A stretch of 64,000 nt of DNA from assembly GCF_005405205.1 (NCBI RefSeq), contig NZ_BJDP01000001.1, positions 62,001 through 126,000 of the forward strand. Reading direction: 5' to 3'. Below, piece by piece: positions 9,241-19,603 of this stretch. This DNA comes from Enterococcus pingfangensis (GTDB taxonomy: Bacteria > Bacillota > Bacilli > Lactobacillales > Enterococcaceae). Under the pieces are notes generated by a model. That model ran no database searches. It was not told the DNA's origin and worked only from the letters and a program-made list of their open reading frames with translations. Made by a program: the position numbers and the translations under genes. Each line of letters begins with the position of its first letter. Positions within the stretch are counted from its first letter, which is position 1.

Positions 9241-11880
9241 ATGAGTGAGAATAAATTATTATTAGTAGACGGAAACAGTGTCGCTTTCCGTGCTTTTTTT
9301 GCCCTGCATAACTCTTTAGAACGATTTAAAAACAAGAATGGGCTCCATACTAACGCAATCTACGCTTTCAATAATATGTTTGAAAATGTAATGGAACGAG
9401 AAAAACCCACACACGTGTTAGTCGCTTTTGACGCGGGAAATACGACCTTCCGGACAGCGATGTATACTGAATATAAAGGCGGGCGTTCGAAAACTCCTGG
9501 AGAATTTCGTGAACAAATGCCTTATTTGCGTGATTTATTAGCTGGCTTAGGTGTAAAACATTATGAATTAGATAATTATGAAGCAGATGATATCATCGGG
9601 ACATTGGCACACCGAGCAGCTGATGAAGGATTTGAAGTAGTCGTTTTATCAGGCGATCGCGACTTAACGCAATTGACGACAGAAAAGATCAAAGTAGATA
9701 TTACGGTCAAAGGTGTTAGTGAAATCGAGTCATATACACCTGAACATGTGGCTGAAAAATATGACGGGCTGACTCCGAATCAAATCATCGACATGAAAGG
9801 CCTAGCAGGAGATACTTCGGATAATTATCCCGGCGTCACAAAGGTCGGCGAAAAGACTGCCATCAAATTATTGAAACAATTCGGCAGCGTTGAAGGGATC
9901 TACGAAAACATTGCTGAATTAAAACAAAGTAAAATGAAAGAAAATTTGATCAACGACAAAGAGCAAGCCTTCCTTTCAAAAGAGCTGGCGACGATCAAGT
10001 TGGACGCACCTGTAACTATTTCAATCGATGAATTAGTTTATGAGGGAAAAGACTTAGATAAATTGATCCCGTTCTTCAAAGAAATGGATTTCAAAGGTTT
10101 CTTGAATAAGTTAAACGTAGTTGAAGAAGAAGTCGAATTAGCAGATATCAAGTTTGAAGTCGTCACCGAATTCAGTGCAGACATGTTTGAACCAGATTCT
10201 GCTTTATATGTTGAAATGCTGGAAGAGAATTATCATTTTTCAGATATTGTTGGTGTTGCTTGGGGAACCCGTGAAAAGATCTATGTAACGAATGAATTGG
10301 CATTATTTGAAAATGAAGCCTTTAAAAAATGGCTGGAAACTGCAAATGGAAAGAAAGTCTATGATGCTAAGCGCACGTATGTTGCGTTGAATCGTTATAT
10401 TACTAAAACGGAAGGGATCAACTTTGACGTATTACTGGCCGCTTATTTGTTAGATACGACGGATAACAGCAATGATATCGCTGGTGTGGCGCAGTATTAT
10501 GGTTACACGGAGATCCAAACAGATGAGCAGATTTACGGCAAAGGCGCTAAAAAAGGGTTGCCAGAAGATGAGGAACTTTTATTTGGCCATTTGGCGCGTA
10601 AAATCAAAGCAATCCATTTCTTAAATGATAAATTAGAAAAAGAGCTGGAAGAAAAGCAGCAAGATAAATTATTTTATCAAATGGAATTGCCGCTTTCTCG
10701 TATTTTAGCTGAGATGGAAATCGCCGGGATCACGGTCGATGCGCAGCGCCTTCAATCCATGCGTGGAGAATTTTCAAAACGGCTACAAGAAATTGAAGAA
10801 AAAATCTATCGCGAAGCCGGCGAAGAATTCAACATCAATTCACCCAAACAGTTAGGTGTGATTTTGTTTGAAAAAATGCAGCTGCCTGTGATCAAAAAGA
10901 CGAAGACCGGTTATTCAACTGCCGTAGATGTTTTAGAGCAATTACGCGAACAAGCACCGATTGCCGAATATATCTTAAATTATCGCCAAATCGCTAAGAT
11001 CCAATCGACCTATGTCGAAGGCTTATTAAAAGTTATTCAAAGTGACAATAAGATCCACACACGCTATATTCAAACATTGACACAGACGGGACGACTAAGC
11101 TCAGTTGATCCGAACTTGCAAAATATTCCGATTCGATTGGAAGAAGGACGAAAAATTCGGCAAGCATTTGTGCCGCGAGCTGAGAATTGGCTGATTTATT
11201 CTTCAGACTATTCGCAAATCGAATTGCGGGTCCTAGCGCATATTTCTGGCGATGAACATTTGAAACAAGCGTTCCATGATGGAATGGATATTCATACAAG
11301 TACGGCGATGCGAGTCTTCAATGTTTCGCAAGCAGAAGTGACACCGAATATGCGGCGAAATGCCAAGGCTGTGAATTTTGGTATCGTCTATGGTATTTCG
11401 GATTATGGATTGTCGCAGAATTTAGGGATCACACGTAAAGCTGCGCAAGAGTACATCGATACTTATTTTGAGAATTATCCAGACGTGAAACGCTACATGG
11501 AAGAAAGTGTTCGCGAAGCAAAAGATAAAGGCTATACCGCGACTTTATACAATCGCCGACGCTATTTACCAGATATCAATGCCCGTAACTACAATCTTCG
11601 CTCGTTTGCAGAACGGACTGCAATCAATACACCGATCCAAGGTAGCGCGGCAGATATTTTAAAATTGGCGATGATCGAAATGGCCAAACGCTTAAAAGAA
11701 GAAAAACTCCAAGCGACGATGTTACTGCAAGTGCATGATGAACTTGTCTTTGAAGTCCCGGAAAGTGAATTGGAACAATTAGACAACTTAGTCAAAGAAG
11801 TGATGGAAAACACCGTTCAATTAGATGTACCATTATTAACCGACAGTAGTTGGGGGAAAACTTGGTACGAAGCAAAATAA
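9241..11880 (+). CDS. polA: DNA polymerase I
   Basis: 879 residues. N-terminal 5'-3' exonuclease/flap domain (residues 1 to about 290; LLLVDGNSVAFRAFFA, YEADDIIGTLA, SGDRDLTQL), a degenerate 3'-5' exonuclease domain (about 300-470), and a family A polymerase domain with motif A DYSQIELRVLAHISGD (about 656), motif B RRNAKAVNFGIVYG, and motif C VHDELVFE (about 831). The proofreading domain lacks the DxE metal site (it reads LYVEMLEE), as in other Firmicutes PolA, so proofreading is probably absent. The enzyme fills repair gaps and removes RNA primers. AGGAG lies ahead of the ATG. Downstream mutM is a functional partner in base-excision repair. Confidence 0.97.
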   Translation: MSENKLLLVDGNSVAFRAFFALHNSLERFKNKNGLHTNAIYAFNNMFENVMEREKPTHVLVAFDAGNTTFRTAMYTEYKGGRSKTPGEFREQMPYLRDLLAGLGVKHYELDNYEADDIIGTLAHRAADEGFEVVVLSGDRDLTQLTTEKIKVDITVKGVSEIESYTPEHVAEKYDGLTPNQIIDMKGLAGDTSDNYPGVTKVGEKTAIKLLKQFGSVEGIYENIAELKQSKMKENLINDKEQAFLSKELATIKLDAPVTISIDELVYEGKDLDKLIPFFKEMDFKGFLNKLNVVEEEVELADIKFEVVTEFSADMFEPDSALYVEMLEENYHFSDIVGVAWGTREKIYVTNELALFENEAFKKWLETANGKKVYDAKRTYVALNRYITKTEGINFDVLLAAYLLDTTDNSNDIAGVAQYYGYTEIQTDEQIYGKGAKKGLPEDEELLFGHLARKIKAIHFLNDKLEKELEEKQQDKLFYQMELPLSRILAEMEIAGITVDAQRLQSMRGEFSKRLQEIEEKIYREAGEEFNINSPKQLGVILFEKMQLPVIKKTKTGYSTAVDVLEQLREQAPIAEYILNYRQIAKIQSTYVEGLLKVIQSDNKIHTRYIQTLTQTGRLSSVDPNLQNIPIRLEEGRKIRQAFVPRAENWLIYSSDYSQIELRVLAHISGDEHLKQAFHDGMDIHTSTAMRVFNVSQAEVTPNMRRNAKAVNFGIVYGISDYGLSQNLGITRKAAQEYIDTYFENYPDVKRYMEESVREAKDKGYTATLYNRRRYLPDINARNYNLRSFAERTAINTPIQGSAADILKLAMIEMAKRLKEEKLQATMLLQVHDELVFEVPESELEQLDNLVKEVMENTVQLDVPLLTDSSWGKTWYEAK

Positions 11881-11886
11881 AGCGGG

Positions 11887-11916
11887 GGCTGGAGAACATT
11901 CCAGCTTCTTCTTTTC
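11887..11916 (+). terminator. Weak terminator after polA
   Basis: Stem GCTGGA / TCCAGC with a six-base loop followed by TTCTTCTTTT; may allow read-through to mutM. Confidence 0.6.
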
Positions 11917-11973
11917 TAATTTTTATTAAGTTGACAAAAAAACCAAAATGTTAATCGAGTTAGGATGATAAAG

Positions 11974-12807
11974 ATGCCGGAACTACCAGAAGTTGAAACA
12001 GTCAGGAAGGGGCTCGTCTCTTTAGTTAAAGGAAAAACGATTGCAAAAGTGGACGTCTATTGGCCGCGAATCATTGAGTTTCCAGAAGTAGAAATTTTTC
12101 AACAACAATTAGTCGGAGAAAAAATCGAGACAGTTGACCGGCGTGGAAAGTATTTGATCTTTCAATTTACCCATTATGAAATGGTCTCCCACTTGCGGAT
12201 GGAAGGGAAATACGAATACTTTGCGGAGCCGACGCCATTAGACAAACACAGCCATGTACGTTTTATTTTCTCAGATGGGACAGAATTAGTGTACCGTGAT
12301 GTACGAAAATTTGGTCGGATGGCTTTGTTGAAAAAAGGAACGGCAAAAGAATACAAAGGATTGGCGCAGCTAGGACCTGAACCGACTGAGACAGAATTTG
12401 AGCTAGCTGATTTTAAAAGACAGCTTGCAAAGTCTTCAACGATGATTAAACCCTTATTATTAAATCAAAAGATAGTTGCCGGATTAGGAAATATCTATGT
12501 TGATGAAGTTTTATGGTTAGCGAAGATCCATCCTGAGCAGCCTGCTAATACACTAAATGCACGAGCTGTTCGGCGTTTGCGCGAAGCGATCATTGAAGTC
12601 CTCACAAAAGCAAAAGAAGCCGGCGGGACGACGATCCGAACGTATTTGAATGCTTTGGGTGAAGCGGGACATTTTCAGCAAGAACTGCATGTCTATGGTC
12701 AAACTGACAAACCTTGCTCTCGCTGCCAAACACCGATCATTAAAATCAAAGTGGCACAAAGAGGCACACATCTTTGTCCCCACTGTCAAAAATTAAAGAA
12801 GGTGTAA
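11974..12807 (+). CDS. mutM: Formamidopyrimidine-DNA glycosylase
   Basis: 277 residues. Removes 8-oxoguanine and ring-opened purines and cuts the abasic site. The start is ATG 11974, not the in-frame ATG at 11965, because the mature enzyme must begin MPELPEVET so that Pro2 is the N-terminal nucleophile and Glu3 the acid. A helix-two-turn-helix region and the C-terminal zinc finger CSRCQTPIIKI...CPHCQ are present, with Lys near residue 57 region (HLRMEGKY) in the usual place. AGGATG is the ribosome site. coaE follows almost directly (two bases between stop and start), so the genes are coupled. Confidence 0.96.
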   Translation: MPELPEVETVRKGLVSLVKGKTIAKVDVYWPRIIEFPEVEIFQQQLVGEKIETVDRRGKYLIFQFTHYEMVSHLRMEGKYEYFAEPTPLDKHSHVRFIFSDGTELVYRDVRKFGRMALLKKGTAKEYKGLAQLGPEPTETEFELADFKRQLAKSSTMIKPLLLNQKIVAGLGNIYVDEVLWLAKIHPEQPANTLNARAVRRLREAIIEVLTKAKEAGGTTIRTYLNALGEAGHFQQELHVYGQTDKPCSRCQTPIIKIKVAQRGTHLCPHCQKLKKV

Positions 12808-12809
12808 TG

Positions 12810-13409
12810 ATGAGCTTTATTCTAGGAATAACTGGTGGGATCGCCAGCGGAAAAACAACGGTTGTAAATTTTTTCAAAGCAAAAGGATTCCCAGTCGTAG
12901 ATGGCGATATTATCGCGCGGGAAGTGGTGGAATCTGGCACAGACGGTTTGGATGCAGTGAAGCAGGCGTTTGGTCCAGCTATTTTACAAAGCGATGGCCG
13001 TTTAGATCGTAAAAAATTAGGCGCCATAATTTTTCAGGATGAAAAAAAGCGCCGACTATTAGACAAAACGCTCGATCCGTTTATTCGCGGTGAGATCAAA
13101 CGTCAAATCCAAGCAGCGAAAAACACGGCAGACTTAGTGATTGTGGACATTCCGCTTTTATACGAAGGGCATTATGAAGCGATGATGGATGCGGTAGCTG
13201 TAGTTTATGTGACACCGAACATTCAGTTAAGCCGTTTGATGACCAGAAATGATTTAACTGAAAAAGCGGCATTAGAACGGATCAACAGCCAACTTTCATT
13301 GGAAGAAAAGAAAAAAAGAGCGACGCTCGTCTTTGATAATTGCGGTTTGCAAGAAACAACGCACAAGCAAGTTTCAGACTGGTTAAAAGAAAACAAATTT
13401 GTTTCTTAA
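12810..13409 (+). CDS. coaE: Dephospho-CoA kinase
   Basis: 199 residues. Phosphorylates the ribose 3'-OH of dephospho-CoA, last step of coenzyme A synthesis. The P-loop GITGGIASGKTT is at residues 6-17, followed by DGDIIAREVV; DIPLLYE is the CoA-binding/lid neighbourhood, as in the P-loop nucleoside kinase family. Two adjacent ATGs (12807, 12810) follow AGAAGG; I prefer 12810 for spacing. The frame extends upstream inside mutM, but those codons are not part of the family. It is cotranscribed with mutM and ended by a strong terminator. Confidence 0.95.
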   Translation: MSFILGITGGIASGKTTVVNFFKAKGFPVVDGDIIAREVVESGTDGLDAVKQAFGPAILQSDGRLDRKKLGAIIFQDEKKRRLLDKTLDPFIRGEIKRQIQAAKNTADLVIVDIPLLYEGHYEAMMDAVAVVYVTPNIQLSRLMTRNDLTEKAALERINSQLSLEEKKKRATLVFDNCGLQETTHKQVSDWLKENKFVS

Positions 13410-13415
13410 TGAATT

Positions 13416-13445
13416 CAGCGTCGTAGCTTTACGACGCTTTTTTTA
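13416..13445 (+). terminator. Intrinsic terminator after coaE
   Basis: Perfect stem AGCGTCGTA / TACGACGCT with GCTT loop and T run. Confidence 0.9.
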
Positions 13446-13593
13446 GCGGGCTGGTTATGGTAAACTCATGTTATATAAACAAATAACTTTTTTTCTTTTG
13501 AACAATATTTGTTTTTAAAAAATTATTCTATATAACAAAAAATTATTCGCGATACGTGAATTTAATCAAGTTTAAGAAAGTGCAGGTGAAATC

Positions 13594-14067
13594 ATGCGTT
13601 GTCCAAGATGTAATCATAATAATTCTCGAGTAATCGACAGTCGGCAAACGGATGATGGTCGAGCAATTCGTCGGCGAAGAGAATGCGAAAGCTGCGGATT
13701 TCGGTTTACGACATTTGAACGAATCGAAGCAGCACCCTTATTAGTTGTGAAGCGCAATGGCGATCGTGAAGAATTCAGCCGCGATAAGATTTTACGCGGA
13801 TTGATCCGTTCAGCTGAAAAGCGGCCGGTAGCAATGGAACAGATGGAACAAATCGTTGATCATGTAGAAAATCGTGTCCGCAGTATGGGTGAAAATGAAG
13901 TGCCAACGAGTCAAGTCGGCGAATTTGTGATGGAAGATTTGATGGATGTCGATGAAATCGCCTATATCCGCTTTGCAAGTGTTTATCGCCAGTTCAAAGA
14001 CATGTCTGTGTTTTTAAAAGAACTGCAGGAGATCGTCGATAAAGCAAAGACAACGGAAGAAGAGTAG
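13594..14067 (+). CDS. nrdR: Transcriptional repressor of ribonucleotide reductase genes
   Basis: 157 residues. NrdR senses ATP/dATP and represses nrd operons. The N-terminal zinc ribbon has Cys3, Cys6, Cys31 and Cys34; the ATP-cone domain begins near residue 49 ([20 protein letters not shown]). The gene lies directly before dnaB-dnaI, the common Firmicutes arrangement linking nucleotide supply to replication initiation. GCAGGTGAA is the ribosome site. AT-rich sequence upstream contains a candidate palindrome (see findings). Confidence 0.96.
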   Translation: MRCPRCNHNNSRVIDSRQTDDGRAIRRRRECESCGFRFTTFERIEAAPLLVVKRNGDREEFSRDKILRGLIRSAEKRPVAMEQMEQIVDHVENRVRSMGENEVPTSQVGEFVMEDLMDVDEIAYIRFASVYRQFKDMSVFLKELQEIVDKAKTTEEE

Positions 14068-14079
14068 GAGGCTTTTTTA

Positions 14080-15393
14080 GTGGCAGAAGAACTAAAACCT
14101 AGTACCTTTTACACGGTCTACGGAAAACCACGACTCGATCAAAGCAAACAAGAGTCACTGCTTTATTTATACCAGCCGATCGTCGGCAGTACCGCTTCTA
14201 GTTTATATTTGACTTTAGCGAGTGATCTTACAATAGAAGGCAAAAGTCCGAGTCTGATGCATACGGATCTGCTAGCGGCGGTTGATACTGGCTTGATGAA
14301 TCTGATCAAGGCGCGGGAACGACTTGAAGGAATGGGCTTGCTGGAGTGCTATCAAGCAACTGATCATGAGATCGGTTTGAATTTGATCTATCAGCTGCGT
14401 TTACCGCTGACTCCCGAAAAATTTTTTCAAGATCCTTTAATGGCTTATTTATTATTAGATAAAGTTGGAAAAAATCGTTACGAACGGTTAGTTGAGCGTT
14501 TTAAAGCGACTGCGTTTGATAAGAAAAACTTGAAGAACATTACGAAACGTTTTCGTGATGTTTATCGATTGGATGAAAATGCTTTTACTAGCCAAGGGGA
14601 AGTATTGGAACAAACGCAAGAGGTATTTACAGAGACCCCTGAGTTTGATTGGTCATTATTTGCCCAGCAGCTGAAACGTTTCAATCTGCTGTTAAGTCTT
14701 GAAGAGCGGGAGAAACTGCAGACTTTTCAGACACTGTACGGTTTAAATGAATTGGATCTTGCAGAGTATGTGGCTAAAGCTGCTGCTGGAGAGAAATCGG
14801 GATTGAACTTCGATTATTTGCGTCAGCTGATCAATAAAGAAAAGCGGCCAAATGTCGCTGCTAAACAGCAAGCGGCCCCCATTGAGCATCCAGAAACGAC
14901 AAGTAATTTTTCATCTCAAGAATTAGAGATTATTGCACAAAGTAAAAAGATCGCGCCAGTCACTTTTTTACGAGCAATCAAGCGGGAAAAAGGCGGATTT
15001 GAGACAAACACAGAAGTCCGGCTGTTAGAAGAATTGATTGGGCGCAACTTGCTGCCTAAAAGTGTCATCAACATCATTATCAATTATATTTTAGTGATCC
15101 AAGATCAAGCGGTGATCAACGCGAATTATTTAAACGCGATCGCGAATGACTGGGCGCAGAAAAAAATCGTTACCCCCGAAGGCGCGATCGCACATGTTCG
15201 GGAAAATAATCAAAAATTGGTGCGCAAACCGCAAACAAGCCGACCAGCCTATCAAAAGCGTGGGGCTGTTCGCAGAGAGACATTGCCGGAGCATATCAAA
15301 CAGCCACCAAAAGAAACTAAATTAGCTCCAGAAAAAGAAGCAGAACTAAACCGCAAATTAGCGGAATATCTAAGCAAAGAAGGTGACACTTGA
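14080..15393 (+). CDS. dnaB: Replication initiation and membrane attachment protein DnaB
   Basis: 437 residues. This is the Firmicutes primosomal DnaB, not the helicase: it helps DnaD and DnaI load the replicative helicase at oriC and at restart sites. It carries the DnaB/DnaD type N-terminal winged-helix region and a later DnaD-like (DDBH2) domain around residues 280-380 (NLLPKSVINIIINYILVIQDQAVINANYLNAIANDWAQ). Start is GTG 14080 with AGGAGG at 14066. Ends in TGATG overlap with dnaI. Confidence 0.93.
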   Translation: MAEELKPSTFYTVYGKPRLDQSKQESLLYLYQPIVGSTASSLYLTLASDLTIEGKSPSLMHTDLLAAVDTGLMNLIKARERLEGMGLLECYQATDHEIGLNLIYQLRLPLTPEKFFQDPLMAYLLLDKVGKNRYERLVERFKATAFDKKNLKNITKRFRDVYRLDENAFTSQGEVLEQTQEVFTETPEFDWSLFAQQLKRFNLLLSLEEREKLQTFQTLYGLNELDLAEYVAKAAAGEKSGLNFDYLRQLINKEKRPNVAAKQQAAPIEHPETTSNFSSQELEIIAQSKKIAPVTFLRAIKREKGGFETNTEVRLLEELIGRNLLPKSVINIIINYILVIQDQAVINANYLNAIANDWAQKKIVTPEGAIAHVRENNQKLVRKPQTSRPAYQKRGAVRRETLPEHIKQPPKETKLAPEKEAELNRKLAEYLSKEGDT

Positions 15394-16319
15394 TGGAAGA
15401 TGTCGGAAAAGAATTGAATCGCATCATCAAAAGTCGCGGGGTCGATGGCCGTTATCGTCAAATGATGGAAGAAATTTTAGCTGACCCTGATGTTCGCCAA
15501 TTTATTGAAGAACATAAAGAAAAACTGACACAAGAGGACATCGAGAAATCTTTTGCGAAATTATATGAATTTGTCCAAGAAAAGAAAAAGTACTTGGCTT
15601 CTGATCCTACGATGATCGCACCAGGTTATGAACCGCAATTAAGTTTGAACTTTCATTTTATCGATGTGACATATGTTCCGACAGATGAACTGCTGCGAGT
15701 AAAGAAAGAAGAAGAAATCCGTAATCGCGTAAATTCTTTAGATATGCCGAAAGATATTCGTAAGGCTTCTATTCGGACATTTGAAGTCACGTCTGGTCGC
15801 GGCGAGGCACTCGAAGCATCACTGGACTTTATCAATCAATACGAAGAAAATCCTAAGATGTTTCATAAAGCTTTGTATTTAGTCGGAGGTTTCGGAGTCG
15901 GAAAAACATATTTACTTGGAGCGGTCGCACACGAATTAGCTGTTAAAGGGTTCGAAACGACGCTGCTGCATTTCCCTACATTCACCGGTGAAATGAAACA
16001 AGCGATTTCTAAAGATAATGTGGGTCCTAAATTGAATGAAGTCAAACGTGCGCCGATTCTGATGATCGATGATATCGGGGCAGACTCGATGAGTGCTTGG
16101 ATTCGCGACGAAGTGTTAGGCGTGATCTTGCAACATCGGATGCAAGAACAATTGCCGACGTTTTTCTCTTCGAATTTCAACATGGATCAACTTGAACAAC
16201 ATTTATCTGTCACCCAGCGCGGGGATGAAGAACCATTGAAAGCGCAACGGATCATGGAACGTATCCGTTATTTGAGCAAAGAAATTTTTATGACCGGGGA
16301 AAATCGCCGGAACGGTTAA
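15393..16319 (+). CDS. dnaI: Primosomal helicase loader DnaI
   Basis: 308 residues. AAA+ ATPase that loads the replicative helicase. The N-terminal DnaI domain has helicase-binding character; the AAA+ domain contains Walker A GGFGVGKTYLLGA (about residue 168) and Walker B ILMIDDIGAD. The start ATG overlaps the dnaB TGA by one base, giving tight coupling, so the two loader components are made together. Confidence 0.95.
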   Translation: MEDVGKELNRIIKSRGVDGRYRQMMEEILADPDVRQFIEEHKEKLTQEDIEKSFAKLYEFVQEKKKYLASDPTMIAPGYEPQLSLNFHFIDVTYVPTDELLRVKKEEEIRNRVNSLDMPKDIRKASIRTFEVTSGRGEALEASLDFINQYEENPKMFHKALYLVGGFGVGKTYLLGAVAHELAVKGFETTLLHFPTFTGEMKQAISKDNVGPKLNEVKRAPILMIDDIGADSMSAWIRDEVLGVILQHRMQEQLPTFFSSNFNMDQLEQHLSVTQRGDEEPLKAQRIMERIRYLSKEIFMTGENRRNG

Positions 16320-16349
16320 AAAACGAAAATTCTCTTAGAAAAAAACAAA

Positions 16350-16401
16350 CGCCCTATTAAAAAGCGCTGTCATTTAGCTCTTTTTTAGGGGCGCTTTTTT
16401 T
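16350..16401 (+). terminator. Long-stem terminator after dnaI
   Basis: CGCCC(TA)TTAAAAAGcGCT pairs with AGCTCTTTTTTAGGGGCG through a long imperfect stem, then a seven-T run. Confidence 0.7.
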
Positions 16402-16436
16402 AAGGAGTGTTATAATCTACTTTAGGATGTGAAAAA

Positions 16437-17150
16437 ATGAACGCCAAAGATTTATCAAATCGTTTACAAAAAGCGGCAGAATTTGTACCGTCAGCTGCTA
16501 TTTTAGCTGATATTGGGTCAGATCATGCTTATCTGCCGGTCGCTTTGATGCTGCAAGAAAAAATATCGTATGGGATTGCCGGCGAAGTTGTTGCCGGACC
16601 TTATGAATCTGCCAAAAGACAAGTAGCTAAGTACGGCTTAGAAGAAAAAATCGCTGTCCGTTTAGCAGATGGACTTGAGGCGGTAGAATTAGCTGATCAA
16701 GTTTCTGCAATCACTATTTGCGGCATGGGCGGTGTTTTGATCCGTGATATTTTGCAACGAGGCAAAGCTCAAAACCGACTATCTGGCAAAGAGCGCTTGA
16801 TCTTGCAACCAAATGTCGGTGAACGTCAATTGCGTCAATGGTTAGTTGCAGAAGACTATCAAATCATCGATGAAGCAATGATTGAGGAAAACCATAAAAC
16901 TTATGAAATCATCGTGGCTGAAAAAGCTGCGGCAACACCTGATTATTCAGCGAAGGAACTTTTTTTTGGTCCGGTTTTATTAGTTGAAAGAAGCCCAATT
17001 TTTATTAAAAAATGGCAGCACAAATTAAGTAAGAGTGAAAATATTTTAGCTAGTTTACATCAAAGCGATCAAGATGTCGCTAAAAAGATCGAGGAAGTCA
17101 CACAAGAAATCGAATGGATCAAGGAGGTACTTGCAGATGCAGGGGAATGA
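16437..17150 (+). CDS. trmK: tRNA (adenine(22)-N1)-methyltransferase
   Basis: 237 residues. Class I SAM-dependent methyltransferase that makes m1A22 in tRNA-Ser and tRNA-Tyr. SAM-binding motif I reads DIGSDHAYLPV near residue 28, and QPNVGERQLRQWL lies in the catalytic region; the C-terminal part is a coiled coil as in Bacillus TrmK (YqfN). The gene overlaps the NIF3-like gene downstream, the same neighbour order as yqfN-yqfO in Bacillus. Confidence 0.93.
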   Translation: MNAKDLSNRLQKAAEFVPSAAILADIGSDHAYLPVALMLQEKISYGIAGEVVAGPYESAKRQVAKYGLEEKIAVRLADGLEAVELADQVSAITICGMGGVLIRDILQRGKAQNRLSGKERLILQPNVGERQLRQWLVAEDYQIIDEAMIEENHKTYEIIVAEKAAATPDYSAKELFFGPVLLVERSPIFIKKWQHKLSKSENILASLHQSDQDVAKKIEEVTQEIEWIKEVLADAGE

Positions 17151-18252
17151 ATTTATCCAACGTTTTAATCAGTATTGTCCTGAGTGGCTGGCTGAAGAGG
17201 GCGATCCAGTCGGACTGCATATCGGTACACTAAACAAAGACGTGAAAAAAATCATGATGAGTTTAGATGTTCGGCCGGTGGTTGTCAAAGAAGCAATCGC
17301 GAAAAAGATCGATTTATTGATCGTCAAGCATCCACCGATTTTTCGACCAGTTTCACGTCTGACGACAGATGATGTTCAGACTAAAATGTATGCTGATTTG
17401 CTCAAACATGACATTGCAGTCTATGCAGCTCATACCAACATGGACATCATCCATAATGGTTTAAATGATTGGTTTTGCGAAGCGCTAGCTGTTTATGATA
17501 CAGAATATTTGATTCATACGCATACTGTTCAGATGAAAAAATTAGCGGTTTATATTCCACAGACGGATGCTAAAGAAATGCGTCAAGCGTTAGCGGCGGC
17601 TGGTGCCGGCGAACAAGGCAATTACCAGGCGACTTCTTTTACAGTGAACGGTACGGGCCGCTTTACACCGACAAGTCAGGCAAATCCTGCAATCGGTTCG
17701 GCAAATGTTCCAGAACAAGTTCAAGAAAGTAAAATTGAAGTGATCTTTCCTGAGACAAAGCAAGCTGAAGTATTAGCGGCGATGTTCGCAGCTCACCCAT
17801 ACGAAGAACCTGCTTATGATCTTTACCCGCTGGATAATTTGCCAGAAAAATTTGGGATCGGCCGTGTCGGCAATTTGAAAGCTGAAATGTCTGCAGAAGA
17901 CTTTATCGCAAAAGTAAAAAAAGTTTTTGGTTTGAAGGGTCTGCGTGTGGTCTATCCGCAGGCGACTAAAGAGACAGTTAAACGGATAGCGATCTGCGGC
18001 GGAAGCGGCGAGAAGTTTTATCGCAACGCTTTGGCGGCAAACGCTGACGTTTATATTACTGGTGATGTTTACTATCATACCGCGCATGATATGCAAGAAA
18101 CAGGGATGCTGGTGATCGATCCAGGGCATCATATCGAGTCGCTGTGTAAAGAGAAAATGGTGGCTCTATTTGAACAATGGAAAAATGAAGAAGGCTGGAA
18201 CGTTGAATTCCTTACATCTGAGGTTTCTACTGAACCTTTTTCATTTAAATAA
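17137..18252 (+). CDS. NIF3 / YqfO family dinuclear metal-binding protein
   Basis: 372 residues, the length of the Bacillus YqfO form, in which an inserted PII-like (CutA-like) domain (about 130-230, [20 protein letters not shown]) separates two NIF3 halves. Metal-binding His/Asp/Glu motifs are visible: [16 protein letters not shown], and near the end [19 protein letters not shown] and [13 protein letters not shown]. Function is not established (GTP cyclohydrolase I type 2-like is an older label). Start ATG 17137 has AAGGAGG at 17121; the upstream open frame lies within trmK, and the two genes overlap by 14 bases. Confidence 0.88.
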   Translation: MQGNEFIQRFNQYCPEWLAEEGDPVGLHIGTLNKDVKKIMMSLDVRPVVVKEAIAKKIDLLIVKHPPIFRPVSRLTTDDVQTKMYADLLKHDIAVYAAHTNMDIIHNGLNDWFCEALAVYDTEYLIHTHTVQMKKLAVYIPQTDAKEMRQALAAAGAGEQGNYQATSFTVNGTGRFTPTSQANPAIGSANVPEQVQESKIEVIFPETKQAEVLAAMFAAHPYEEPAYDLYPLDNLPEKFGIGRVGNLKAEMSAEDFIAKVKKVFGLKGLRVVYPQATKETVKRIAICGGSGEKFYRNALAANADVYITGDVYYHTAHDMQETGMLVIDPGHHIESLCKEKMVALFEQWKNEEGWNVEFLTSEVSTEPFSFK

Positions 18253-18275
18253 ATAGCATTAAAGGAGAGAGTACT

Positions 18276-19505
18276 ATGTACGAAAATTTATTACCGCGTT
18301 TTTTACACTATGTTAAAACAGAAACTCGTTCTGATGCGACAAGCACCACAACACCAACGACTCAAACACAGGTAGACTTTGCCCATGAGCTGATGAAAGA
18401 GTTAGCAGAAATCGGCATGCAAGACATCGCTTATAACGAGAGTAATGGTTACGTGATGGCGACTTTGCCAAGTAATCTTGATAAAGAAGCGCGGACGATC
18501 GGATTTATCTCTCACATGGATACAGCCGACTTCAATGCGGCGAATGTTAATCCGCAAATCGTTGAAAATTATGATGGACAATCAACGATTAAATTAGATG
18601 CTGCTGGAAAATATACATTGAACGTAAAAGATTTTCCGAATTTGAAAAATTACACGGGTCAAACACTGATCACTACTGACGGCTCAACCTTGCTTGGCTC
18701 GGATGATAAATCAGGGATCGCTGAAATCATGACTGCAATGGAATATTTAATCGCTCATCCTGAAATCAAGCACGGTGAAGTTCGGGTTGGTTTTGGTCCG
18801 GATGAAGAAATCGGGATTGGAGCAGATAAATTTGATGTAAAAGAATTTAATACAGATTTTGCTTACACAATGGACGGCGGACCAATTGGGGAGTTGCAAT
18901 TTGAAACTTTCAGTGCGGCTCAAGCTGAAATCACGATGCATGGTAAAAATGTTCACCCAGGTACAGCGAAAAATACGATGATCAACGCATTGCAAATGGC
19001 GATCGATTTCCATAATCAATTACCAGAAGATGAACGCCCAGAAAAAACAGACGGTCGCGAAGGATTCTTCCATTTATTAGCTTTAGATGGAAACGTAGAA
19101 GAAGCGAAAATGACGTATATCGTTCGGGATCATGATCATGATAAATTCGAAGCCCGCAAACAAATGATCACAGAGATCCAAGCAAAAATGAATAGCCAAT
19201 TTGATCAAGAACGAGTAGAGATCAATATGTATGATCAATACTACAATATGGGTGAAATCATTGAAAAAGACATGAGCATCATTGAACTGGCTAAAGGTGC
19301 AATGGAAGAAGTAGATGTCAAACCAATTATCGAACCAATCCGCGGCGGGACAGACGGTTCTAAAATCTCATTCATGGGTATTCCGACACCAAATATTTTT
19401 GCCGGTGCTGAAAATATGCATGGACGTTTTGAATTTGTCTCATTGCAAACAATGGAAAAAGCAGTCGACGTGATCGTGAAGATCATTGAAAATAACGCAA
19501 AATAA
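18276..19505 (+). CDS. pepT: Peptidase T (tripeptide aminopeptidase)
   Basis: 409 residues, M20B family zinc aminopeptidase releasing N-terminal residues from tripeptides in the cytoplasm. Zinc ligands and catalytic residues lie in [27 protein letters not shown] and near the C-terminus [14 protein letters not shown], all intact. AAAGGAGAGA precedes the ATG. It likely feeds imported peptides into amino acid pools, important in a peptide-dependent lactic acid bacterium. Own terminator downstream. Confidence 0.96.
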   Translation: MYENLLPRFLHYVKTETRSDATSTTTPTTQTQVDFAHELMKELAEIGMQDIAYNESNGYVMATLPSNLDKEARTIGFISHMDTADFNAANVNPQIVENYDGQSTIKLDAAGKYTLNVKDFPNLKNYTGQTLITTDGSTLLGSDDKSGIAEIMTAMEYLIAHPEIKHGEVRVGFGPDEEIGIGADKFDVKEFNTDFAYTMDGGPIGELQFETFSAAQAEITMHGKNVHPGTAKNTMINALQMAIDFHNQLPEDERPEKTDGREGFFHLLALDGNVEEAKMTYIVRDHDHDKFEARKQMITEIQAKMNSQFDQERVEINMYDQYYNMGEIIEKDMSIIELAKGAMEEVDVKPIIEPIRGGTDGSKISFMGIPTPNIFAGAENMHGRFEFVSLQTMEKAVDVIVKIIENNAK

Positions 19506-19512
19506 GTTTAAG

Positions 19513-19551
19513 GAGAAAGCTTTGAGGAAACTTGAAGCTTTTTCTTTTTTT
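19513..19551 (+). terminator. Intrinsic terminator after pepT
   Basis: AGAAAGCTT / AAGCTTTTTCT stem followed by T run; the final Ts overlap the next gene's -35. Confidence 0.75.
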
Positions 19552-19578
19552 GCCCATTAGCATGTGGTAGGCTATACT
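19550..19578 (+). promoter_or_regulatory. Promoter of the flippase-like gene
   Basis: TTGCCC (19550) - 17 bases - TATACT (19573), 26 bases ahead of the ATG. Confidence 0.7.
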
Positions 19579-19603
19579 AATAAAGAAAAAATGAGGCTAA
19601 AAA

